From Marinomonas sp. CT5 (GTDB lineage: Bacteria; Pseudomonadota; Gammaproteobacteria; Pseudomonadales; Marinomonadaceae), in the NCBI RefSeq assembly GCF_018336975.1, contig NZ_CP025572.1, positions 277,496 through 341,495 on the forward strand: DNA of 64,000 bases, in the 5' to 3' direction. The position numbers were made by a program, and so were the translations under genes. The notes beneath the pieces are model-generated. The model did no database searches, was not told the DNA's origin, and worked only from the letters and a program-made list of their open reading frames with translations. Of this stretch, positions 18,953 through 27,252 are shown one piece after another. How positions within the stretch are numbered: the first letter of the stretch is position 1; each line of letters begins with the position of its first letter.

Positions 18953-19825
18953 ATGCGAATTTTACTAACAGGAAAAAATGGTCAGCTTGGTCAATGTTTT
19001 CAAGACGTTGTTGAAGGGACAGAGGTTGAATTGTTTGCCTTTGACTCGACCGAGCTAAATATTACCAGTGCTGAGCAAATTGATCAGGTTATAAACCGTA
19101 TAAAACCTGATGTTATTGTTAATGCCGCTGCTTATACTGCCGTGGACAAAGCTGAGTCAGATACTGAAGTAGCCTATTTAGTTAATGCCACAGGACCTTC
19201 TTTATTAGCGGAACAAGCCGCCAAGTTGGATATTCCGTTGATTCATATATCGACTGATTATGTATTTGATGGTGAAGCTGTGGAGCCATATAAGTCAAGT
19301 GATGTGACCAATCCGCAAGGGGTATACGGGGCGTCTAAATTAGCAGGCGAAGAGTTAGTAACGGCGACGTGTGATAAGTATATTATTTTGCGAACCGCTT
19401 GGGTTTTTAGTGAATACGGTAATAATTTTGTGAAAACCATGCTTCGTTTAGGGAAAGAACGAGACAGTTTAGGCGTAGTTGCGGATCAATATGGTAGCCC
19501 AACTTACGCGGGAGATATTGCTAAAGCAATATTAACTTTGTGCTTAAACTATCATAGTAATGGCGTACTTGCGTGGGGGATCTATCATTTTGCTGGAGAT
19601 ATGCCAACTAGCTGGCATGGTTTTACTCGTGCTATTTTTTATAAAGCACAGCAGCATGGGGTATTATTAGAACAACCTAAACTGGCGGCGATTAGTTCTG
19701 AGCAGTATCCAACACCAGCTAAGCGGCCAGCGTTTTCGGTATTTGATACAGAAGAAATAAGGGATTTAGAAATATCTAGCTCGCCATGGTTAAGAGGCTT
19801 GGATAAAGTATTAAGTCGGTTATAA
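18953..19825 (+). CDS. rfbD: dTDP-4-dehydrorhamnose reductase
   Basis: This NADPH-dependent reductase of 290 aa has the nucleotide-binding LLTGKNGQLGQCF, VNAAAYTAVDKAE, ISTDYVFDG and catalytic YGASKLAGE. It makes dTDP-L-rhamnose, the donor for O-antigen or other surface rhamnose. It is the last gene of the operon and is followed by a strong terminator. With rfbB, rfbA and rfbC the pathway is complete here. Confidence 0.98.
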   Translation: MRILLTGKNGQLGQCFQDVVEGTEVELFAFDSTELNITSAEQIDQVINRIKPDVIVNAAAYTAVDKAESDTEVAYLVNATGPSLLAEQAAKLDIPLIHISTDYVFDGEAVEPYKSSDVTNPQGVYGASKLAGEELVTATCDKYIILRTAWVFSEYGNNFVKTMLRLGKERDSLGVVADQYGSPTYAGDIAKAILTLCLNYHSNGVLAWGIYHFAGDMPTSWHGFTRAIFYKAQQHGVLLEQPKLAAISSEQYPTPAKRPAFSVFDTEEIRDLEISSSPWLRGLDKVLSRL

Positions 19826-19831
19826 AGGATA

Positions 19832-19879
19832 AGGCTTGGATCCTGAATCTACTTTAATTATGCGTATCCAAGCCTTTTT
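19832..19879 (+). terminator. rfbBACD operon terminator, overlapping the 3' end of the convergent glycosyltransferase
   Basis: AGGCTTGGAT (19832-19841) pairs perfectly with ATCCAAGCCT (19866-19875), followed by TTTT. The right arm lies inside the last codons of the opposite-strand glycosyltransferase, whose stop is at 19854-19856. Confidence 0.85.
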
Positions 19880-20672
19880 GAGCTTTGTATAGCCCTTTTG
19901 CTTGTCTGCTATACATCGTTTCGAAGTCATCGAAGATGTTGTCGCGGTAAGTTCTTGTGTGATACAGATGAAATTGGTTGGCGGCAAATTTACAAGATCG
20001 AATAGTCAATCCATATGCTTTAAAGCGCCACTCTATATCGGTATCGTCAGGTAAGGCACTTTCACCATAAGCTTCATCAAACCCATTTATTTCAATAAGG
20101 TCTTTTTTGAAGCAAGAAAAATTGCATCCTAGTATTTTTGGACTTTTGGGATAAATCCATTTTTGAAAAATAAATCCTTTTGAATTAAGTAATAAACCAG
20201 ACTCTAAATGGCTTTCTTTACCGTCTTTGAGAAGGCTAGGTAATCGCCAAATAAATTGTTTTTCTAGTTTTAAGGCTTTCATTTTTCTTGTTCGAATTTT
20301 TTCACTGTATGCAGGCCCTAAATTTACTCTGCGCCCAGCGAGAACGTGCCCTTCTTTGGCCAGTAAAGCATGATTTTCAATAAAAGTGCTGTAAGGTATG
20401 CAGTCACCATCAATGAAAATAATATATTCACCTGTTGCGGCCAAAATGGCATTATTTTGTGAGCGAGACTTTTGGATGCCGTTATCTTCCTGAGAAGTAT
20501 GAATAACTTCTATGTCTTTGATTTTACTGACGAATTCGCGCATTTCCTCGCCATTGTTATCTTCGGCGACAATAAGTTCAAAGTTCTTATAAGTTTGTGT
20601 TTTGAGTGATTCTACAATCAAGGATAATGCTTCTATGTCTTTGTAGACAGCAACGACTAAACTGACTTTCAC
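19854..20672 (-). CDS. Family 2 glycosyltransferase
   Basis: This cytoplasmic or membrane-associated GT-A glycosyltransferase of 272 aa begins MKVSLVVAVYKDIEALSLIV, with the nucleotide-binding AEDNNGEE and a metal-binding-like IIFIDGDCIPY. A later GCNFSCFKKDLIEINGFDE and DDTDIEWR are typical of GT2 enzymes that extend surface polysaccharides. It is convergent with rfbD. It could use rhamnose or another sugar; the acceptor and donor are unknown. No membrane helices are seen. Confidence 0.9.
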   Translation of the reverse strand: MKVSLVVAVYKDIEALSLIVESLKTQTYKNFELIVAEDNNGEEMREFVSKIKDIEVIHTSQEDNGIQKSRSQNNAILAATGEYIIFIDGDCIPYSTFIENHALLAKEGHVLAGRRVNLGPAYSEKIRTRKMKALKLEKQFIWRLPSLLKDGKESHLESGLLLNSKGFIFQKWIYPKSPKILGCNFSCFKKDLIEINGFDEAYGESALPDDTDIEWRFKAYGLTIRSCKFAANQFHLYHTRTYRDNIFDDFETMYSRQAKGLYKAQKGLDTHN

Positions 20673-20880
20673 TTAGTTTCCTTCAATTTAAAGTTAGTAA
20701 TTTAGATACTGACTTTTTAAGTTTCGTAAGTAGAAATGATAACATCTATAAAAAATGAGTCACATCGAAATTTTGTTCACTCAAGCTACCCTATCAATAG
20801 TAAAACAAAGGATTAATGGCTAAACCATTTGAGCCTTAAACAAAATTCTTTATCATGCACTTCTTTTTTAGCGGGTATTG

Positions 20881-22131
20881 ATGGGTATGCAAGAAGCGGT
20901 GCAAAAACAAAAAACGGTGATTGTTGTCGGAGCAGGCCCTGCGGGCTTGATGGCGGCAGAAGGGATTTGTGCCGCAGGACATCAGGTTCATGTATACGAT
21001 GCCAAACCTAGTGCGTGTCGTAAGTTTTTATTAGCCGGAGTGGGAGGAATGAATATCACCCACTCGGAAGCCTACCCAGATTTTATTCAGCGCTATTACG
21101 ATAAAGCCGAGTGGTTGGACAGTGCTATCCGTCAGTTTAATGCGGATGCGTTGCGAGATTGGATTCATGGACTTGGTATCGAGACCTTCATCGGCACATC
21201 GGGTCGTGTTTTTCCCAAAGATATGAAAGCGGCACCACTATTGCGGAACTGGTTAAAACGTTTACGCGATGCTGGTGTGCAGTTCCACATGCGTCACAAG
21301 ATGGTGGCTTTATCAGATAATCAGGTGGAATTTGAGCATGTTGGAGAAAATATCACTGCTCAGGCTGATGCCATTGTATTGGCAATGGGCGGGGCAAGCT
21401 GGCCTAAATTGGGTTCTGATGGCGCTTGGGTTCCTGTGCTCAGTGAAAAAGGCATTGCTGTTGCGCCGCTACAAAGTGCCAACTGCGGCTTTTACTGTGA
21501 GTGGAGCGATCATCTAAAAACCAAGTTCGCGGGCAGCCCCCTCAAAGATGTGGCGTTCTCTTTTACCCTAGCGGATGGCAAAAAGGTGACCAAAAAAGGC
21601 GAATGCATTGTCACACAAGACGGCATGGAAGGCAGTTTGATTTATGCTTTCTCTAAATATTTGCGTGATGGCATTAACGATTCTGGACGGTCTTCTTTAT
21701 CGATGGATTTTTTACCTCTGCAAAGTGACGAGCAGGTGATTAAAAAATTGCGTAATACCAAGCCGAAAGAGTCTTTTAGTAAATACTTAAAGCGCACTCT
21801 TAATATCACTGGCGTGAAAACGGCGCTATTACATGAGTCTTTCCCCAAGGAAGTCTTTCAAACGCCAGAATCTTTAGCACATTGTTTAAAAGCGGTACCT
21901 GTTCACTTTCATAAGACCAAGCCAATAGAAGAAGTGATTTCTAGTGCTGGCGGTGTATGTGAAGCCAGTGTCGATGATGTTTTTATGCTCAAAGCCATGC
22001 CTGGGGTATTTTGTGCCGGAGAAATGCTCGACTGGGAAGCGCCTACGGGCGGATATTTACTAACGGCATGTTTTGCCACTGGGCATTTAGCGGCTAAGGG
22101 TGTGAATGAATTCCTAGAGAGAAATGAGTGA
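20881..22131 (+). CDS. NAD(P)/FAD-dependent oxidoreductase (BaiN/TIGR03862-like flavoprotein)
   Basis: The flavoprotein has a Rossmann FAD-binding motif VVGAGPAGLMAAEGI near residues 15-30, LAGVGGMNITHSE, GRVFPKDMKAAPLL and the C-terminal GEMLDWEAPTGGYLL, which together identify the BaiN/HI0933-like family (TIGR03862 branch). Start codons TTG 20878, ATG 20881 and ATG 20887 are all possible, and none has a strong ribosome site. I chose the first ATG (416 aa). The reaction is unknown for this branch. It is a single-gene unit ending in a shared terminator. Confidence 0.9.
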   Translation: MGMQEAVQKQKTVIVVGAGPAGLMAAEGICAAGHQVHVYDAKPSACRKFLLAGVGGMNITHSEAYPDFIQRYYDKAEWLDSAIRQFNADALRDWIHGLGIETFIGTSGRVFPKDMKAAPLLRNWLKRLRDAGVQFHMRHKMVALSDNQVEFEHVGENITAQADAIVLAMGGASWPKLGSDGAWVPVLSEKGIAVAPLQSANCGFYCEWSDHLKTKFAGSPLKDVAFSFTLADGKKVTKKGECIVTQDGMEGSLIYAFSKYLRDGINDSGRSSLSMDFLPLQSDEQVIKKLRNTKPKESFSKYLKRTLNITGVKTALLHESFPKEVFQTPESLAHCLKAVPVHFHKTKPIEEVISSAGGVCEASVDDVFMLKAMPGVFCAGEMLDWEAPTGGYLLTACFATGHLAAKGVNEFLERNE

Positions 22132-22156
22132 GATTGAATACTGAATTTATCGTATA

Positions 22157-22186
22157 AAAACGCCCAATGTTTGCATTGGGCGTTTT
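22157..22186. terminator. Bidirectional terminator between the flavoprotein and outer-membrane protein genes
   Basis: AAAACGCCCAATG (22157-22169) and CATTGGGCGTTTT (22174-22186) are perfect 13-base arms with a TTTG loop, giving T runs on both strands between convergent genes. Confidence 0.9.
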
Positions 22187-22238
22187 GTTTGTTCATTTTA
22201 GTGAGGCCATATTCTATGGAAAGAATAGGCGAGTTGGA

Positions 22239-22775
22239 TTATTTTGGGTTAGGCATACCAAAGCTATACTGTACGCCAACAGACGTTACGTTATCTAAGT
22301 AATTGTCTTCAATATCCTTCACTAAGCGAAAATCTGCGCGAAGATTCACGTCGTTATTAATGGCATATTTCACACCACCACCCGCGTTGACTAGTAGGTT
22401 GTTGGAATCACCATCTACATCAGTAATTCCGATACCAGCCGCTAGGTAAGGTGTTAGGTTCGTCTTAGTGTATTCCGGCAAACTGTATAAGCCATCTACG
22501 CGATATTGATCTAGGTCGTTATCACGGCCACGCTTATTAGCATTAGAATGTAGATAAACGGCTTCTAGCGCCAGCGGACTGTTAGTCTGGTAGCCAACGC
22601 CAACAGAATAAGATGTGTCATTACCTGCTTGTCGGTCATCATCTGTGTTGTAATAGCCGATACTTGGAGTTACCGTGAAACCTTGTTTTGGTTGTTCAGC
22701 GTATGCCATTGTAGTCAGTGTTGAAGCAATTAAGACACCACTAAAAAGAGTTCGTTTTTTAAAAGCTGTAGACAT
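22239..22775 (-). CDS. Outer-membrane beta-barrel protein (OmpA N-terminal domain only)
   Basis: The 178-residue protein has a signal peptide ending near MAYAEQ, followed by an eight-stranded barrel-like sequence with alternating hydrophobic residues and periodic glycines (GFTVTPSIGYYNTDDDR, LTPYLAAGIGI, VNAGGGVKYAI, DFRLVKDIED) and an aromatic-rich C terminus ending VGVQYSFG. It is clearly paralogous to the first half of the OmpA-like protein at 24293-25468 but lacks the peptidoglycan-binding domain. A structural or surface role is likely. The ribosome site TAAGGA lies 10 bases or so upstream. Confidence 0.88.
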   Translation of the reverse strand: MSTAFKKRTLFSGVLIASTLTTMAYAEQPKQGFTVTPSIGYYNTDDDRQAGNDTSYSVGVGYQTNSPLALEAVYLHSNANKRGRDNDLDQYRVDGLYSLPEYTKTNLTPYLAAGIGITDVDGDSNNLLVNAGGGVKYAINNDVNLRADFRLVKDIEDNYLDNVTSVGVQYSFGMPNPK

Positions 22776-23107
22776 ATTGATTTCTCCTAAGGAACATCAC
22801 GTTTCGTTGTTCTTTATCTAGATTACCCCGAAAAAAATCATTGAAAACCCCTGTTGAAATATGCAAGAAATGAGTTTTGACCTTCATCTTCTCAATCATT
22901 ACTAGAGCCTTACTAAACTGATTCTTTTTAAGCGGTGAGCCTTGCAAAGGAGGCGAAAAGGGTGAAAGAAATACGCTGTTTATTACAATAAATTTTCATG
23001 TAAAGAAAGATAGTGAGTAATTGTGATTAGATAAAGCAAGGATATGTGTTTTATTAGTCTTTTGTATGGCTGGTTGTGATCAGTTTTCTTATATAGGCTA
23101 GAAGGTT
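22776..23107. other. 332-base non-coding interval
   Basis: This is AT-rich sequence between the outer-membrane protein start and the end of the AT-rich glycosyltransferase, both on the minus strand. I see no conserved RNA, repeat or convincing small gene. It must hold the promoter of the downstream outer-membrane protein gene. Confidence 0.5.
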
Positions 23108-24022
23108 TTATTCAGAGGTTGGTTTTTGGCTGTATTTTAAACTGTGCTTTTCTTTATTATTGGTTAATAAAAAATTGAATAGTTTTTTATTTTTTTTACT
23201 TAGTTTTCTTTTTTTAAAGAATTTAATTATCATATATATTTTAAGGAAGTTTCTATTAAAAAAACCTAAGTGTTTTTCGATTAATCGATAATATGAAATT
23301 ATAGCTTCTCTTTCTATTTCATAACTTCTTGTAGTACTTTTACCACAGAAATGCATTATTTTTGATTTAGAGTCAAAGCAAACCTTATAGTCATTTTTCC
23401 ATACCTCTCTAGAAATATCTTCTTCTTCGCAATATAGAAAGAAATTAGTATCAAAACCTTTTGTTTTGTTGAAACATTGCCTATTAAAAAACATTGAAGC
23501 ACCGCTCACCACACCAACCTCGATGATTGAGTTGTAGGTTTTTTTATTACTGTATCTTTTTTTACTAGATATTAGGTTAATAAAGCCTTTACCTAAAAAG
23601 CTTTCTAAAGCATTTGGGAAGTACTTGAAGCTGGAGACAATGTTTTTGTTTTCGTCAAATTGCTGAGGTGAAATTAAACCGATTTTATTATTCTCTTCAC
23701 AATCTTTGAAAAGAATATCTATAGCATTATTTATTAAGATCGTATCGTTATTCAGGAAAAATAGATATTTTGATTTTTCAGAACATGTATTTACTCCCAG
23801 CATATTACCACCAGAAAATCCCAGATTTATTCTGCTGCGTACTACTTTTACATTTTCTAATGAATTGAGGTGCGAAAGTTTCTTATATTCTTCTAATGTA
23901 GAGTTATTATCTACAACAATTATCTCATACCTAAGGGCGGTTTTTTCACCGACACTTGCTATCATATTTAACGTATCGTCAGAACTATTGTAATTAACCG
24001 TTATGATTGATACGTCATACAT
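23108..24022 (-). CDS. Family 2 glycosyltransferase, AT-rich
   Basis: This 304-residue GT2 enzyme begins YDVSIITVNYNSSDDTLNMI, has VVDNNSTLEEY, the metal-site region FFLNNDTIL and the late YCEEEDISREVWKNDYKV, the pattern of rhamnosyl- and related transferases. It would act in surface polysaccharide synthesis. The coding sequence is visibly richer in A and T and in lysine/asparagine codons than neighbours such as rfbB. It sits alone between two outer-membrane protein paralogues. Both points suggest acquisition by transfer. The donor sugar is unknown. Confidence 0.88.
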   Translation of the reverse strand: MYDVSIITVNYNSSDDTLNMIASVGEKTALRYEIIVVDNNSTLEEYKKLSHLNSLENVKVVRSRINLGFSGGNMLGVNTCSEKSKYLFFLNNDTILINNAIDILFKDCEENNKIGLISPQQFDENKNIVSSFKYFPNALESFLGKGFINLISSKKRYSNKKTYNSIIEVGVVSGASMFFNRQCFNKTKGFDTNFFLYCEEEDISREVWKNDYKVCFDSKSKIMHFCGKSTTRSYEIEREAIISYYRLIEKHLGFFNRNFLKIYMIIKFFKKRKLSKKNKKLFNFLLTNNKEKHSLKYSQKPTSE

Positions 24023-24230
24023 AAAAAGACCTTGGAAAGTTTGAAAACAATGTAAACTGTATTATAGGTCGATAAAGCGGTCTTTGGCAATACAGTCTGT
24101 TTTTATATGAGGTGTATTATTAAAAGTGGTTGTATATAAGAGTTATTTTTACTGAGTTCTGATTTAGTTAGTGTTTTGATAAATACATACCAGACTGTAT
24201 GTATACTGAATAAATAGCAATGTTATAGGT

Positions 24231-24261
24231 AAAACGCCTGATGAAAGTCATCAGGCGTTTT
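24231..24261. terminator. Terminator downstream of the OmpA-family gene
   Basis: AAAACGCCTGATGA (24231-24244) pairs perfectly with TCATCAGGCGTTTT (24248-24261) over a 3-base loop. The hairpin follows the stop of the minus-strand OmpA gene at 24293. Confidence 0.88.
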
Positions 24262-24292
24262 ACAAGCTTGTTTCGTTGTCGAAAACGAAACT

Positions 24293-25468
24293 TTATTCAT
24301 TAAGCGAAATGATAGCAACAACACGTCGGTTGATTTGGCGGTGCTCAGGGCTGTCGTTTTCTACCATGGGTTTTTCTTCTCCATAACCAATCGCTTTGAC
24401 TCGATCTTCTGAAACTTCAAATGTTCTGATCAATACATCAGCAATGGCTTTTGCTCGATTCTCGGAGACTCGTTGGTTATAGCTAGCGGCGCCAGTATCG
24501 TCGGTGTGGCCTTCAATAATGACGGTGCTTTGAGGGTGTTCTTCAAGATAAACGGCCAGTTTTTCTATTTCTGGATAATATTTTTGTTCAACCCGCGTTT
24601 GGTTAGTACCAAATTGGATGTTCAGTTTAAGTTCAGATTGCGGCTCTGTCACTTCAGGCTGCGTAGTTTGGTTTGGTTCGATATCGTCCGTCAAAACTGG
24701 CGCGGCTGTCACGGTTTCTTCTTGAGCCATGTCATCGTTTGTCGTTTCTGTGGTGTCTTGGGTCATCGGTGACTCGGCGACTGTATCATCTTGTGTGGCT
24801 TGATCTTCGTATACGACATCAGGCTGCACGGTTTCTGGTTGAGCCGTTTCTGCTTGGCTATCTTCAACCGGCTCGGATGCTGTCTGAGTATAGCTTTGCT
24901 CTACTGGCGTGTAGCCATCGTTGCTGGTAGTGCTGCGTTTCGATGGGCTACCAAAGGTCATTTGCACACCTAAAGATGTTACGTTATCCAGATGATGGTC
25001 TTCCACATCATCTACCAAACGAAAGTCTGCGCGTAATGACACAGTATCATTAATGGCGTATTTCAAACCGCCACCAGCGTTAACCTGAGTATTGTTATTG
25101 CCACCATTGCTGAAATCAGCAGTACCGACACCTGCGGCTAAATAAGGGGTTAGGTTAAGCGTGCTGATGTTTGGAAGATGGTACAAACCGTCTAAACGGT
25201 ATTGATCAACATCCACGTCAGCGCCATTTTGTTTTGAGTCAGCGTTTAGGTAAACAAACTCAACCGCCCATGGGTTGTTGAATTGATAACCTAAACCGAG
25301 CGAATAGGCTTTATCGTCTTTGGTATCTCGGTCACTATCCATATTGTAGTAACCAATGCTTGGCGTAATAGTGAAACCTTCCTGTTGTTGTGCAAGCGCT
25401 AAAGTGGACAGTGAAGACGCTGCAATAATACTGCTGAGAAGCGTGCGTTTTGCGATGTTAAAAGACAT
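24293..25468 (-). CDS. OmpA-family outer-membrane protein with peptidoglycan-binding domain
   Basis: The protein of 391 aa has a signal peptide (ending near LALAQQ) and an N-terminal eight-stranded barrel (residues about 28-175). A long acidic, Thr/Gln/Glu/Pro-rich linker follows (about 176-275). The C-terminal OmpA domain contains VIIEGHTDDTGAASYN, SENRAKAIADVL and RQINRRV. The peptidoglycan-contacting Asp and Arg residues are present. It anchors the outer membrane to the wall. The barrel is paralogous to the protein at 22239-22775. The linker is unusually long and acidic. Confidence 0.95.
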   Translation of the reverse strand: MSFNIAKRTLLSSIIAASSLSTLALAQQQEGFTITPSIGYYNMDSDRDTKDDKAYSLGLGYQFNNPWAVEFVYLNADSKQNGADVDVDQYRLDGLYHLPNISTLNLTPYLAAGVGTADFSNGGNNNTQVNAGGGLKYAINDTVSLRADFRLVDDVEDHHLDNVTSLGVQMTFGSPSKRSTTSNDGYTPVEQSYTQTASEPVEDSQAETAQPETVQPDVVYEDQATQDDTVAESPMTQDTTETTNDDMAQEETVTAAPVLTDDIEPNQTTQPEVTEPQSELKLNIQFGTNQTRVEQKYYPEIEKLAVYLEEHPQSTVIIEGHTDDTGAASYNQRVSENRAKAIADVLIRTFEVSEDRVKAIGYGEEKPMVENDSPEHRQINRRVVAIISLNE

Positions 25469-25760
25469 TGTTTTTTTATCTCCTGATAAATAGCTATGTG
25501 GGTTGTTCTTTTTTCAGAATAGCGCGTTTATCGAGGTTTAAAAATTGACAGAAAAATGACCTTTAGCCCTTGTGTCATCTGGCATTGCGCAATCATGACT
25601 CGGTGTTTACCTAACAAGCAATATCAACACAGAGTCGATGAAAAAGAGCGCGAAAAAAACGGATAAAAGGAGGGATTCATTACGTGAGTTTTTCACTTGG
25701 TGGCGGGTGGGAATGAGGCATCTGATAAGAATAGATGCCTCATGTAAAGAAAAGGAAGCG
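25469..25760. other. Non-coding interval with a perfect 11-base inverted repeat
   Basis: The OmpA promoter must lie at the left of this interval. Near its right end ATGAGGCATCT (25713-25723) and AGATGCCTCAT (25733-25743) form a perfect hairpin just downstream of the thioredoxin-reductase-like gene. It has no T run, so it is at best a weak terminator. Nothing else was recognised. Confidence 0.5.
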
Positions 25761-26657
25761 CTAATCTCGCATTAATGATTGATGGGCACCAACACCAGCC
25801 ATAACACCCGAGGCGGACGCTAAAGTGGCATTTTGCATTGGGTTTCCCATATCACCTGCAGCGAAGATGCCCTCCACAGAAGTCTGCTTAAATGGATCGG
25901 TTTTAATCACCAGACCTAGCGGACCTTCTTCAAATTCGCATCCAAGTTGTTCGGCAAACGGGCTTGCCATGTGAGTTTTTGGCCCTACAAATAGAGCCGC
26001 TAAACGAATCGTACGACCATCTGCTAGATAGACCGATGATATTTCCGGTGCTCTTCCTAATACTTCTACGGCTGGCGTGCTTTCAATGGTTACACCGCGT
26101 TTTAGTAAAAAAGCGCGCTGCTCTTCATCCGGTTCGTATAGACCTTGAGTAAAGTAGGTTGTTGGCCCCCAGTCAGGAATCATTCCGGCTTGATGGATAG
26201 ATAACGGACTGGTCGCTAACACCCCAAGTGGCTGATTTCTTACTTCGTAACCATGACAATAAGGGCAGTGAATGACCGTTGCTCCCCAGCGTTCTTTTAA
26301 ACCTGGGATAGCCGGCAATTCATCTCTCAACCCTGTAGCTAATATGAGTTTTTTACTGTGAAGGCTCGTATTGTCTTCCAGCATGACATGAAACGCTGAG
26401 GCGCTTTTTTCGACCGCTATGGCCTTGCCTTTGACAATGTCCGCTGTGGGATATTTTAGTAGCTGACGGTAGGCTTCTTGCTGGATAGCGAAAGGTGATA
26501 CGCCGTCTAGCCCGAAGAATCCATGAGATTGATCAGCGTAGCGATTTCTAGGTTCTCCAGCGTCGATGACGGTGACTTTTCTTTGACCTCTTGCTAGCTG
26601 CATGGCGGCAGACAATCCAGCAAAGCTTCCACCGATTATGATGACGTCAAGTTGCAT
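25761..26657 (-). CDS. Thioredoxin-reductase-like NAD(P)/FAD-dependent oxidoreductase
   Basis: The 298-residue flavoprotein has the FAD motif IIGGSFAGLSAAMQLARG at its N terminus, a redox-active CPYC in VIHCPYCHGYEV, and the terminal FAD contact GIFAAGDMGNP. This is the thioredoxin-reductase class, in the branch commonly found alone rather than paired with thioredoxin. Its electron acceptor is unknown. It is divergent from an Rrf2-family regulator across an operator-like region, so it is probably the target of that regulator. Confidence 0.92.
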   Translation of the reverse strand: MQLDVIIIGGSFAGLSAAMQLARGQRKVTVIDAGEPRNRYADQSHGFFGLDGVSPFAIQQEAYRQLLKYPTADIVKGKAIAVEKSASAFHVMLEDNTSLHSKKLILATGLRDELPAIPGLKERWGATVIHCPYCHGYEVRNQPLGVLATSPLSIHQAGMIPDWGPTTYFTQGLYEPDEEQRAFLLKRGVTIESTPAVEVLGRAPEISSVYLADGRTIRLAALFVGPKTHMASPFAEQLGCEFEEGPLGLVIKTDPFKQTSVEGIFAAGDMGNPMQNATLASASGVMAGVGAHQSLMRD

Positions 26658-26732
26658 TGCGTTATTCCTTATGTTGATGAAAAATAGATATTAAGAAACA
26701 TCATAAGTTACATGAAAATCTCAAGTCAAATC

Positions 26733-26759
26733 ATGATACTTTTAATGTTTCATGATAAT
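26733..26759. promoter_or_regulatory. Candidate Rrf2-regulator operator (repeated ATCATGAT-type palindromes)
   Basis: TCATGATA occurs at 26733-26740 and again at 26752-26759. Each is centred on the palindrome TCATGA, and the pair is spaced 19 bases apart, about two helical turns. It lies in the intergenic region between the divergent flavoprotein and Rrf2 genes. Related ACATGAAAA sequence lies nearby at 26712. Binding is inferred. Confidence 0.5.
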
Positions 26760-26802
26760 CTGAGTTAGAATGTGTGAATTGCTATTTGCTATGAGATTTC
26801 TA

Positions 26803-27249
26803 ATGAGAAAAGACAGTCGTTTATCCCGCATGCTACATGTACTGATTCATATGGATCAGCTGGATGCCCCTGCTACTTCCGAAAAAATTGCCACTATGCT
26901 CAATACCAATCCGGTTGTCGTGCGCCGCACCATGGCGGGTTTGCGAGACAAAGGTTACGTCACCTCAGTGAAAGGCCATGGGGGCGGGTGGTCATTGGCT
27001 ATGGCGTTGTCTGACATCACCTTGTTGGATATCCATAATGCTATTGGTGAAAGCTCGGTGTTTACCATTGGGCTTTCAGATGAGCACACATCTTGCCCGA
27101 TTGAAATTGCGGTAAATAAAGCCATTAGCGATGTATTAATTGAGGCGGAAGCTCTGTTACTCGAGCGGTTTCGGGACGTAACATTAGATGTACTGGCTGT
27201 GGGCTTTGCAGATTATCCGCTAAGTCGGCAAGGCTCTTCGGGAGATTAA
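26803..27249 (+). CDS. Rrf2-family transcriptional regulator
   Basis: This is a 148-residue Rrf2 protein with a winged helix (residues 1-80: SEKIATMLNTNPVVVRRTMAG and VTSVKGHGGGWSLA). I chose the ATG at 26803 because family members begin directly with the KDSRLSRMLHVL helix; an ORF from 26770 would add 11 unlikely residues. Only one cysteine is visible (TSCPIE), so an iron-sulfur cluster with three cysteines, as in IscR or NsrR, is not supported. Single-cysteine or redox sensing is possible. The divergent flavoprotein is the likely target. Confidence 0.9.
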   Translation: MRKDSRLSRMLHVLIHMDQLDAPATSEKIATMLNTNPVVVRRTMAGLRDKGYVTSVKGHGGGWSLAMALSDITLLDIHNAIGESSVFTIGLSDEHTSCPIEIAVNKAISDVLIEAEALLLERFRDVTLDVLAVGFADYPLSRQGSSGD

Positions 27250-27252
27250 TGC

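Noticed and set aside
22759-22947. 62-residue ORF upstream of the outer-membrane protein gene
   Set aside because: It overlaps the start of a real gene in another frame and has no convincing start or composition.
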